Below, in pieces: positions 36,764 to 49,300 of a stretch of 64,000 nt of DNA (positions are counted from its first letter, which is position 1; every line of letters begins with the position of its first letter). The notes below the pieces were generated by a model that searched no databases, was not told the origin of the DNA, and was given only the letters and a program-made list of their open reading frames with translations. This DNA is from Episyrphus balteatus. Lineage: Eukaryota > Arthropoda > Insecta > Diptera > Syrphidae. The position numbers were made by a program, and so were the translations under genes. The DNA is taken from the NCBI RefSeq assembly GCF_945859705.1, contig NC_079136.1, positions 84,568,867-84,632,866 of the forward strand. Direction: 5' to 3'.

Positions 36764-37319
36764 TCACTTTTCAACATTTTCTTTTCTCTTATCAGTTCCA
36801 GACTTCGGAGCACAGGCTTTAATAACGTCGAATATCGCAACGCGGATGGTAAAAGTAAAAGCAGTCTCTCTGCTACATAAATGTCTGTCTTCAACCATTA
36901 GTATAGCAGCCTCTGGCAGCGTCATCGTCGTCATCGTTGATTGGTACCACTTGATCTTGGAATCAAATTTAACTCGACTTGACGGCCAATTAACTCTCCC
37001 AGCTCCCAGTCTCAGTCTTGATCCCAAACGTCGAGGATCGCCGACAAGTTCGGATTGTTTCTTTATAATATCGAGACGCGCATCTCTCATCAATCCAACA
37101 AAAAACAAAAGAAGAAAACATGATAGCAGGATCTTCTATCTCTATCCAACCAATTGTTTTTAAACGCGCGCACTAAAAACCTTATCAGTGTTATCGACTC
37201 AATTTTTTATATAACCGTGTGGCTATACTGTTAAATATATCGTTAATTATATTTTTATAAATCTATATATATTTTTTCCGCCAGAAGTGATCCAAAGAAG
37301 TGTTTCCGGCGGCGGTAAA
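36764..37319 (+). promoter_or_regulatory. upstream region of the lipid-transfer gene, probable promoter/5'UTR
   Basis: A stretch of higher GC and lower repeat content than its surroundings directly upstream of the first coding exon. It has TTATC/GATAA-type words: CTTATCAG at 36787 and 37181, TTATCG at 37191, and, just downstream in intron 1, GATAATGCTTATC at 37591. GATA factors drive fat-body genes in flies, but in DNA this AT-rich a few such words are expected by chance. The open frames on both strands here (36764-37108 and 36846-37163) overlap each other and have no recognisable domain. No TATA box or start site can be fixed. Confidence 0.3.
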
Positions 37320-37353
37320 ATGAGGAACCGTCAAAAGTGTTCAGTATTATTTT
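37320..37353 (+). CDS. lipid-transfer gene, coding exon 1 (start of signal peptide)
   Basis: The ATG at 37320 sits in a good fly context (TAAAATG). Eleven codons follow and the exon stops at the donor GTATGT (37354), leaving one base. Joined to the one-base-phase acceptor at 37789, it gives MRNRQKCSVLFYLFLIIIDA, a textbook signal peptide (basic start, hydrophobic core, IDA before GST). The phase match and the signal peptide together make this start convincing. A frame read without splicing upstream of exon 2 (ATG at 37750) would give a poorer, uncharged start. Confidence 0.75.
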
Positions 37354-40300
37354 GTATGTTATCGATTTTTTTTTTTAATTTAAGATCTAAAAGATTCGAG
37401 CATCCTTTTAAATAAAAAATCTAAAATAAGTGATGAAGTCAGATCTTAATTTAAATTAGCATCATAATTTCAAATATATATAGTTTTGTTGATGTTGAAA
37501 TCTTGTGGGAAAGTTATCTCGATATACAGTTTCATACCTATACATTTGTATATATGAAAAAAAAATATTTTTTTTTTGCTGCTCTGTGTCGATAATGCTT
37601 ATCAACACTGTTGAGCGTTCTTTTTTTTTCGTTTCGATAATCTTTGGTTGTGTGGTGATCACAAAATTTTATTCAAATTTTTGAAATGGCTCTCGATTCT
37701 TTTTTTACTTTTTTTTCTTGGAAATAAACGGATATCAGTGTCAATTATTATGTCTTCTTGTTTTTTTTTTGTATTTTTTTTTACTTCAGATTTATTTTTA
37801 ATAATTATCGATGCTGGTAGCACATTTAATATTATTGGAATAAATAAACAAATGCTTTATGAGTATGAAGGAAATGTTGCGGTAGGAGCTAAAGCTCCAC
37901 AGGACGATGAGCATCCCGCACCACCCTCATCCGGTTGGGTTGTACGGGGAAAATTAACCCTACAAAGGCAGAGTTTAGAAACTCTGGCTGCAGCTGTAAG
38001 TATTTTATTTTAACATTTTAACTATACTGAACCAAATCCTTACGTAAATACAACAACAAAATTCGTTGAGCCAACGAAAATTTAATTAATTTTCAGCCGA
38101 TGAAAAATTGAATTGGCTCAACGAAATTGCTTTCATACGTTAATGAAGAACTTCATCAATCAACGAAAACTGTAGTATTTTAATGTAATTTTTCATAAAA
38201 TTTTTTGATCGAGAATTAATGAATTTTTACATCATTTTACGAAATTTTTTCATCGATTAACGTAAAATTTAATTAACCACGGTGATATTTTTCGTTAGTC
38301 AATGTATTTTTTGATTAATTTATGAAAGGAACTTTCGTTAGCTAACGAATTTTTTCGTAAATTTTATGAATATTTTAATTAAATTACGAAAAAATATTCT
38401 TTAGCTTACGAAACTTTTTATTGTATTAATTATTTTTTTTTTTTTTGAGATTATTCTTGCATTCTTTTCGTAGAATTACGAATTTTTTCGTTAACCTACG
38501 AAATTTTTCATTCATTTCATATAAAAAAACCTGAAGTTCAGAAAATCCGCTGAAAATTTTTAACCATAAAAAAAACATACCTTCTTTTAATTTTTTAATA
38601 AATTGGCGTTTCGTCCCCTCCACCGGGACTTGGACTCATCAGTTGACTTATCGTGAGACACCTTATGTATACGCAAATATTTTTTATATTCAGCTCAACT
38701 TACATAGATTTTTAAACAAAAACCTAATGTGAACTATATCCAGCAAGATTAAATTTTTAATCATTAAAACAGAAATGCACCCAAGTCTACGTAGTATATG
38801 AAGAATTTTCATAAGTTTATGAAGATTTTCGTTACTTAATTAAAACTTTGATAAAGTAAGGAAAAAATTCTTATTTTTATTCTTTAAAATGAGTATGAAA
38901 TTTTTCGTTAATTGATGAATCTTTTCATTAAATTGGATTTTTTGGCACTAAAAAGGGAGAAAAAGTGTATGAAACGTTTTCATTAATTGATGAAAGTTTT
39001 CATATTACGAAAAATTACATATTTTCGTTGAGCCAACGAAATTTATTATTTTCAGTGATAGGATAATCGTTAAATGTTATAAGATTTATCGAATTAATAG
39101 TAATTGCAAATGAATTTCATTCCAGTCATTTTTGTTAACCTAGTTTAAGTATATCGTTGGATATCTCACACTCTTTGTGTTTTTGTCATCTATATTAACA
39201 ATTCTTTTATAGGCACAACGGCACAAGTCCTTCAAAAATTTTAATTTGATAGTTAGATATCTTATCACAAACCATCTTCTAACAAAATATATTTTTACCC
39301 CTATCACATACACATTTGGATCAACTATCAGAAATTGCTAATTTTATAGTTAATTTAATTTTATTTATATTTTATATTGATGATGCAAACGAACTATTCA
39401 ATGAAAGCCGAACCAACCTCTTCTTCAATATTGGATGGCTTCTCTCAGCACCTATTATCCAAACAATTTGGATTTTAATGAGGAGATTATACTCAAACAT
39501 TAAATATAGTCCGTTAAGCATATTAGTTGTGGATCATGGTGATATAAAAAAAAAAAACATTTAAAATTTCTTCTCTAGCCGGAATTTTCTTAAAAATTTT
39601 TTTTTTGAAAAATGTTTGTAAAAATTTAACAAGTTAAATTAAAACAATAGTTTCGAGGTATTTCGGATAATTTTACATAATAAGGGTATTAACGTAACGA
39701 GATAATTTTCTACTTTGCAGAAAAATAGAAAATTCCGCAAAAGGTTTAAATGAACACCCCAGAAGAAAATAATTGCGTAAACAAGGGAAACAAACAGCTG
39801 TTTGTTAAACGTCAAATTGAACTTGTTTAATTAAAAAAAATGAGTCAAGCTAATTTTGCAAATACTATGCAACAATAAAAAAAATGTACTATTTTGCTCA
39901 AATAAAACAATATTCTCTTTTCAATATTAACATATTTTATTTGTGGTTATCTGAATAATAAGACATAAATCGCGTTCCAGATACGGGGATCCCAGATAGC
40001 CTATCCGATATGTGATTGAACACACCCAAAGTTTATCTGATTTATTTTCTACGGTTTCTGCTTCAAATTTGTGAGATAAAATTCTATGATTTGCGGAATA
40101 TTTTTCCCATACAAATTTTGACAACTCATTTCTACCGATAGAAAATTCTACAGTTTCTACGGTTTCTACGGGTTTTCCGCGTTTACGTGAATACCCCTAC
40201 TATGATGTCATAAGAAAAAGTGATGACAAATCGAAAAGGGGAGAGTGCATGGCACATTTGAACACTTTTTGCTTTCGCAACTGCTTGAATGAAATGTGTT

Positions 40301-43300
40301 CGTTTTATTGATCTGCAAAGTTGACTAATATTGAACAGCAGGGTGTGTCACTTTTGTATGGCCGAAAAAAAGTACTCTAATTTTTCCAATGTAATAGTGG
40401 TCAAAAGTTTTATTAGGGTCTATAGTTTCATAATATGTAAAAAAAAATTATAATATCGTTCGTCTTTTTTTTGGCTCGCTCAAATCGGTATATGTTGTTA
40501 AGAAAAAAAACGATTTTATATGAAATAAAATGCACGACTGGGTCGCACGTACTTGCTCTTGTAGTTCAAAGCTTCTTTATCTTAAATATCTATTGGAAAT
40601 TTAAGATTTTGTGGAGAAAAAAAAAATAAAAACAAAAAAAAAATCGAAAGTTAAAAAAATTCAATTTTTTAAATATTTTTTGAAAAACTTTTTTTTTAAT
40701 TTTTTTTTACATTTTACACTATGATGTCTGTGAATTTTGAAAAAAATGACTTATGCTTTGATGAAATATATGAACTTAAAAAAAATGTCAATTTTTGAAA
40801 AACGGCAACGCCATATTTCCGCTCTCGGCATTTTTTTGAGAAAAACTAAAAACGCAGTTTTGTTGGAATCAATAAGAGTACTGCGCACACCAAATTTAAA
40901 CGAAATCGTTAGAGCCGTTTTCGAGAAATTTGAAATACCTCGAAAACGTTATATGGGAGATATGCGTTAAATTAGAGATATTAAAAAAATAAAAAAAACG
41001 GTCCTAGGGAATTACGTAAAAATCATCTGTACCAAGTTTCAAGCAAATCCATCCATCCGTTTAGGCCCTAGCTCCATGTACAGATGGACGTACAGACGCA
41101 CAGACGCACAGACCGACGGACGGCATGACGAAAACCACTTTTATGATCTTCTCCATCATCGTAATGTTGGTTTTGATTAAAACCTCGATTTTTTTTTTCT
41201 ACACGAAACCAATACTTGCCCTATAGAGCAAGTAAAAATGATTTTTTTTAATTCGTTTATTTTTCGCAGCCCCTTTACTTAGTGTTGAATTCCAACAAAT
41301 ATAAGCTTAAAAGTTTTTTCTTGGAATAATCTTTGTTTTTGTATCCAAACATATATTTCAAAATCTCTAAAAATCCAAATTTCTTCGATTTTTTCCCATA
41401 TATTGAGCGAGCCAAAGATATTTATTAAAATGAAAATTGCAAACGCAGGATTTAATTTTGATAAGCAATGCAACTTTTAAAAGCTATTACATTTGAAAAT
41501 TCCATACTTTAGCATTTTGACACACCCTATATGAACAGTGATATTGAGCTTCGATTTCAAAAATCATTTGATTAGTTAACTAAATATTAATATTTTGTGT
41601 TTAACTTAAATTTCAAAACATTGAATGCAAATGTTAACAAAGCTGATGTTTTTTATGTACCAGGAACGTTAAATAGTGTAGGCAGAGTGTAGGCAGTTTA
41701 GATTTAATTTCTATTCCTCTTATAATCGAGATCGGTCTAGTCTCTAGTAGAACTTAAAGTATTCAGGCATTTTTTTTTTAAAACCTTCAATTTGTAGTAC
41801 ATTTTCCAATTTTCTTCTTTAATTTTGCCCACAAATGCTAGTTTTATTGTTCTTTTCAAAAGAACATAACGATTTATTAAATGAAACACATTAAAGCTTC
41901 CTTAAAATATCTAATACAAACTGATGAGGGTGGTTTTGAACATGTTCAAAAGTGCCCCAACACACTTGTTCAAAGCTACCCCAACTGTGTCAACGACATT
42001 AAATGTTGAATAAATATTTAAAATTAATATATTTATTCAAAAACTCACCGTGATTAACTTCCAAATATATTAACCATTATCAAAAATTTTATTCCGCTTT
42101 GAAATCACGCAACAATTTTTTTTAAAACCCTTACAACTAAATATCTGAAACGATGCACCACCATTATAAAAATCACTTTCCACCTATAAATCTTAGAGCT
42201 AGCCGAGAAAATCGAGGAAAGCCATTGAAGTTTATGGATATGATGTTGATGGGTTAAAATATCGAATTACTTCAAAAAAATATTGATAAGCTAAAATTTT
42301 ATAAGCAGTGTTCAAATGTGCCCCACTCTCCCCTACTTATATAAATTGAAAATAGAAAAACTTTATTTCATCTTTTCCCAACGATTCGTCTTTATTCGCG
42401 ACTTCTTCAGGGGTTTTAATAGATCTTTATTTAACGTAAGAACAAAATAAAAAAAAAAATTTTTTTATTTTGTTGCTTATTTTACAAAAAATGTCTTTGA
42501 TTTAAGTAAAGTATGTTTTTATTTTTAAAATGAACCACCTTAATCTAAAATGTTTTCCTTTGATTTAAAAACTTTCGTATTTGGTCCCAAATTATTTATA
42601 TTTTACTTTGATTCAGAGTATTTTTTTTGTTCTGGCTCAGTGTAGAGCCATATCTTTCCATGTTTTATATCTACGAATACATATATGGACCTTGACCCAG
42701 GGCCCATGCAAGTTTAAAAGTGCTTATTTTATTTATCATTTTTTTTACCGAGCAAGAAAGATCAATCACCCCCCTTTTGAGCAGGAGGGCCATAGAAAAA
42801 AAATATTTAAATCCACGATTGTACCAACAATTCTGTGCTATATGTATGTCTTTTAAAAAAGCGTTTGATCTTATTTTCAATTGATTTTCTAAATCAAGTT
42901 GTTTTATGTACTGTTGAAACATGTTGAAAAACAAATTTTAATTTGTTTTCTAAAAGTTTTGCGTTTCTAAGAACTATAACTATATGCATATAAATATTTC
43001 TTTTTGTTTAAAGAATGAAAATAAAGACTCCTTTTTTCCAAAAAGCCCTTTTTCACAAAAATTCACAAAACTATTTTAATTATAACACCGATTGACATTT
43101 CCTTGTGAAAAAAAGGAATAAGCCTTGAAATTGTTTAACTAAAATATATTTAATTGTTTGTGATTTTGATCACTAAAGATTTATTTTATGCTATACAACT
43201 TTACCAAAATTCGTTGTTCGTAAAATGTACTGGTACCGAATTATTTGATGAAATATTCTTTTGCACATCTTTAATACAAAATAATAGATCAAGCTCTCCC

Positions 43301-46300
43301 TCGATGTGGAAAAATTGTAGTTTTCACTTGAGCCAATTAAACGAAACTGACAAAATTTGAACCGCAATATGTTGGAAACCAATAGTTCCACAGAGTCAGA
43401 GATGATTTCCTATTATTGGAAATTTTAACTTTAAGGCTGTGAAATAGTATTAACTTTCTACTTTAAAGACAATTTGAGTGGACAAAATCATAATGAAACA
43501 AATTACCATACAAAGTATCTGCATGTCTGCCCTTTAAACCAAGTACAAGTATTGTCACTGAAGCTGAAAACAATTTCAAATTTCAAAAAAAAAAAAAATA
43601 AATAAATATTGTTCAAATGAAAAAAACTTCCATCCTTGCAAAAATATTTTTTTATACATTATATTTTTTTAGACATTATCAAACAATACCAACACATTCC
43701 AGTTATTATCCGGTTAAGATAAAGAATGTTCTAAGAGATGATTATTTTGCACTCGACAGTAAATTTCACATTTCAAATGAATATTCTTTGACATTATTTT
43801 TGCATAACTGATAAAAATTATATTTGAGAACGTATTAAGTATGCGAATACTTTAAAAGAACAATTATAATTTTGTGTGTTCTTAGTAATAACGGCATAAA
43901 AGCGTGGGAAAACTTGGTTAGCAAACATTTGGAAGACATTAACTCTTTATTTTTTGTAAAGTTATAGATTATAGATTTTCCAAAACAGGTTCAGTAACTG
44001 TACCATGAGAAAAGTCGGGACTTAAGGATTTAAAGAATTATTTTGTAAAGGGCTCAGCTAGTCTTTGATGCACCTATTTTAAAAATTTATCGAGTACCTA
44101 CAAAATTAGATTTTAATTTTGGGTACACTGAGGGAAAAAACAACGATAATTTAAAATCAAAGTAGTACCTATATACAACGTTAAGTAGTAGTAGTAAATA
44201 ATTTTATTTCCATAATCTAAAAAAAATTGTTCTACTAGAACAGCGTTAACAATGCATGGACTTTAATCATTAAACAAACTTAAATCAAAGTTATTTCAAC
44301 CTTAAAAAATATTGGCAGCCACTGGGGATCGATTCTAGAACACTTGTGCTTTGTTATGAGTGTTTTACTATGAGGCTTTCTCACTATTTAAAATTAATAT
44401 GATCTTGTAGCTACATCGCATACCATTTTGGGGCTGTAAAGTATTTTGGTACTTCAATACTTTAAAGTACCAGTACCTTTAGTACTTTTGAGTTTGTACC
44501 AGTAGGTATGTACCTGCTCGAATTTTCTCATAAAAGGCAAAAACCGTCTTTTAGATTCTTCTTATTTTATAACAACATCTATTCTAAAATTCATAGACAA
44601 AATTAGCACCATTTTGAAAAATTGAATTTTTTTTCGAATGTAATTTTGTGATGCACTGATATATCAATTATATAGATAAGAGTTGAAAAATAATGCATTT
44701 AAAATAACAACTCAACCGTTTTACTAACAGCTTCCATGCTCTTTGAAGTGAAATTACAAGCAATCTTTAAGTTCTTTTGTTTTAAGGTAATACAAAAATA
44801 AGAGCAATGTCAATAAAAGGAACAGTAGTATCATTAAGGTTTAAAAATGTTACACAGATAAAAAAAAAATGCATTTAAAATCAAAAAATTATTTTCACTT
44901 ACTTAATTTTATTATTTTTTGATAAAGTATTTTTTTTTTTTCAATAAGAAAAAAAAATTGTTGCATTTGTAACACTCTCAACAACTTTTTAAACAAAAAA
45001 TTAAAATAATTTTTAAAAAAAGTTTGTACCTCAGCTCTTTTGCTTAAATGAGGCCAATTTACGCCTGATAAAAAGAGATTTATTAAAACAGATGAGGCGA
45101 CCTACCCTCAACGTTATACCTGTTGAGGGTTATATTTTCATAATTCTAGTGTCAAGACCTTTGTTGTCCTTGACACTAACCATTGCACAATGTTCTTCTG
45201 GAACTTAAAACTGGTGTTTCATTGCTGTAAATTGGTAGGGGAGAGTGGGGCACTTTTGAACACCGCATATAAAATTTTAGTTTATCAATCTTTTTTAGAA
45301 GTTATTCGATATTTGAACCCGTCAACACCATAACCATAAACGTCAATGACTTTCCTTGGTTATCTCAGCTGGCTTTCAAATTTATAGATGGAAGGTGATT
45401 TTTATAGTGGTTTTGCATTATTTCAGTTTTTTAGTTGTAAGAGTTTAAAAAAAATTTGGTGCGTGATTTTAAAACGCAATTCAATTTTTGTCAATGTTTA
45501 GTAAATTTTAAACTAAATCACGGTGAATTTTTGATTGAATATATTAATGTTAAATATTTATTTAACATTTTATGTCGTTGACACAGTTGGGGCAGTTTTG
45601 AACAAGTGTGTTGTGGCACTTTTGAACATGTTCAAAACCGCCCAGCAGTTTGTATCGGACATTTTAAGGAAACTTGAATGTGTTTCATTTATTAAATCGT
45701 AATGTTCTTATAAAAAAAATAATGAAACTAGCAATTGTGGCCAAAATTAAAGAAAAAAATTGCAATATGTACAACATTATTGAAGATTAAAAAAATGCCT
45801 GAATTCTTCAAGTTCTACTAAACTGATCTCGATGAGAACTCGATTATATACAACTTAAGCGGTATAGAACTTAAAGTCAAGCTGCTTACACCAATTAGAG
45901 GTCCTGGTAGGTACATGAAGAACATCCACTTTGTTAACATTTGCATTTAATGTCTAGGAATATAGGTTGATCACAACATAAATCTATTTTACTCTGAGAA
46001 TCATAAATGGTATGAATTCCATTATCTAAGTTATGTTTCAAACGAATTTTTCTTGTTTTTTGTTTTCTTTTCTACTAATAAATGTGATAAGTGATAGCTA
46101 AAGTTTAAATTTTAAGGTTATTTTTTCTGAGTTTTTATTATTTTTTGGTTCCTTGAATATGATATATATGTAATTGTCAATTTTGAGTTTGTGTAATGTG
46201 TATGTTCTTATTAAAAAACTAATAAAAAGTTGAGTGTTATTTATTCATTACAACGAAACTAATACTGCTGTTCAAAAGTGCCCCTTCCATGTCCAAAGCT

Positions 46301-49300
46301 GCCCCATACATGGAGCACTTTTGAACGTAAGAGCCTATATTGGTTAAACATCAAAATGTAATATAAATATTTCGTCTAACTAACCAAATGTTATTTGAAA
46401 TCGAAGTTCAATGTTACTGTTCAATGTTAGTAAACTTTACAGATCAAGAAAAGGAACATATTTCGTTCAAGCAGCTGCGAAAGGAAAAAGTGTTCAAATG
46501 TTCCCCCACTCTCCCCTACTTAAAAATGTAGAGTATTGGTGCTTGAAATTTTGCAAATAAGAGTACATGAGTCCCATTGTACCGGAACTTGTACATGACA
46601 TAGCTGAGAACTGCATAATTTAAAATACAAATATGTCAACTAGGACATATACACGTTACATGTTAGTCTTTTAGAGGTATTTAAAAAAAAATAAAAAAAG
46701 ACAAAGAACCAATCAGCAATAGAAAACTGATCAATGTTTTAAAATTATTACTTTTTGCAACAAAACGTTATCAGCGAATTAACCATATTTCATTATTTTA
46801 ATAAGGTAATACCAATATAACAGTTTGAATGTTTTATATTACATACTTACATAAGTTTCTAATATAAAATGCACATGAAAGGTCACAAAATAAAAAACCT
46901 AAATAATTAAATAGCATAAAATGACTAAAAGCAATAATTGATTAAAAACAAAACTTTTTTTGCCACTATCAATCAATTCATTATCAATTTGCATATAAAA
47001 TACAAACACAGTTAGAGACTAGTGTTTAGCATTGCTCCTTTATTGCCCTCTTCTATCAGTGGCACAGTAATTTATTATAGTGTCAGCAGCTCTTCATAAA
47101 AAAAAAAAATGAAAAACATATGAAAATTCCGCAATTGAACAAGTGTCAATCAAATTAACCTCTCATTTTATGAATGAACTGTTTTGACGGATCGTCACTA
47201 AACATCTGTTGTTAATCTGTATATTCATGCCGTATATTGCCGGTTTTACTCAGATAAGTAGGTTTTCATTATCGTTTTTTTTTTTGTGTTGGCGAGGAAC
47301 GAGGAACGATATTCATTATCAACTCAATTGTGTATTAGTATTAGTATTAGTATGTTTTGGTCCAGCTGATTAATTAAAATGTACGTCATTGTTTTTGTTT
47401 GTCATCATTCATCAACTTCTTTAATTGTAGGAGTATTAGATTATTATAGTAGTATGGGAAATGATATCATGGATTTCTTGTGGTAAACTTTGTATACAAA
47501 AAAAAGTCTTGTGCATTGCAATAATCTATTTGTAATAATACAAACAAATTTCTATTGAAAGTGTGTAGAGCACTGTTGGAAGACATGCGTAAGTGGTTAA
47601 CTTTTCTCCAACCAATTTATTTTTTTACTTATTAGAAAATTAAATTCAGAGCTTTTAAAAGATGTTGAAAATATATAGTTTTGGTAACGAACCCAGACTT
47701 AATATTTTTTCTCAATATTTTTGTGGTTATGAAAACAAAATTACCCAAATAAATGTGGGATAATCCACGTGATCCATATAGATCATTAATTAACACGTAT
47801 TACAACAACTACATGAGATCTTGCTTTTCATCAGGATCACGATTCGTGATCCTCATGGTCATGAAAAGCAAGATCACAATTCGTGATGCTGATGAAAAGC
47901 ACGATCTCATGTTGTTGTTGTATAACGTGTTAATCAATAATCTATATGGATCAAGTGGGATAAAAAAAACGGCTATTGACTTAATCAAGTTCCTATAATA
48001 TTTTCTGAACGTGACAAAAATCGCCCATATAACGTTTTAGAGTGCGTAATTGTCTAAGCGTCTAAGAGCATAGCCGTATTTAAGGGGGGGGTTACAGGGT
48101 TTAGCACCCCCGAAATTTTTTTAGAAAATCTTATGATGAGAGTTTAAACAAATACAACCCTAATACAAACTTGTGCATACCTACCTATACGTATATGCAG
48201 AACTTGATGGATTGCTTTTATATTTTAGTGATAAATCGAAAATCTCCATTAAAGTCCATTCCAATTTCGTAGCGGTTAAATTTCAAAAAGATTTGAACAA
48301 AATAAAATATATGAAAAAAGTATTTTCTTTTTTTATAAGAAGTACCTAAACTGATTTGAATGAAATTTTCAACCCTCTTATAAGTGGGAACCATAAGTCG
48401 TACTTACACAAAAATGGATAAACATAAATTTATTGTCTCTTCTTTTTAAGTATACAATTTGCTTTTGCTAAAAGAGCTCACTTTTGAAATAATCCGACAT
48501 AAACACAAAAAAAATTGATTTTTTATTTTTTCTTGGGAATGTCATTCTTAAAGTTGTTTGTTAAATAATTTTTTTAGTCAAATTCAGATTCGTGCTCAAC
48601 ACCCCAGGGACTTGTTAAAGCTTGTGGTAACACAGCAAACTAGGCTGAATATAACCAAGAAACGAGAATGCAAAAAAAATTGTTCCTTCAGCCTAAATAT
48701 TTAAACTTTCATTTTTAAACGTTATTGATAGTTTGGATTTAAATTTTTTTGTAGATCACGAAAACTGAATATTTTTGTAAAAGTTAACAACATTTTTTGA
48801 AATATTTTACTGAACTTCGGAAATAGGGGTTAAAAATTAGATTTTTCAAATTTAGACGTGATATACAACTTATTTAACAGTGACATTTAATAAAAAAAAA
48901 AAAAAAAAAAAAACAATTATTTGAGCTGAATTGAGTTAAATATTAAGCCAAGTATACATATGGACACTATAGAGGTGAAAAGAAAAAATTTTAGCTGCTG
49001 AAGATTTATCCTGTTATGGGTGCAGGTTTAATTTGTATCTTTAGAGAATACATTTTTGATCAAAGAGGTTTTGTATATTTTTATTAATGAAGCCTAGAAC
49101 GCAGCTGAAGCGGAACGAACAATGTTTAAGTCTCCAAAATCGACAACGAAAATGCTAACGAAAAAATATATATTCTGTCAAAGTCAAAATAAAAAAATCC
49201 AAATTAAAAGTTAAAATAAAAAACCTAGAAAAAACATCAGAAAATAATTTCTAAAACAAAAAAAAAATGAATTAAAAGTGAAAAAACTGCTTTTGGAATC

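Larger units (their letters stand above)
40237..42335 (-). mobile_element. AGGGGAGAGTG-ended element, copy B, interrupted by a later insertion
   Basis: Ends AGGGGAGAGTG (about 40237) and CACTCTCCCCT (to 42334) match copy A (45236-46518) in reverse orientation. So do internal segments such as GAACATGTTCAAAAGTGCC and GTTGACACAG-type words. About 1.2 kb at 40339-41531 is foreign sequence absent from copy A. Confidence 0.8.

Noticed and set aside
36764..37163. Possible small gene upstream of the lipid-transfer gene
   Set aside because: Two frames on opposite strands overlap, neither shows a domain, and the region fits a promoter/5'UTR better.
36787..37642. Cluster of GATA-factor sites around exon 1
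   Set aside because: Several TTATC/GATAA words occur, but a similar number is expected by chance in DNA this AT-rich.
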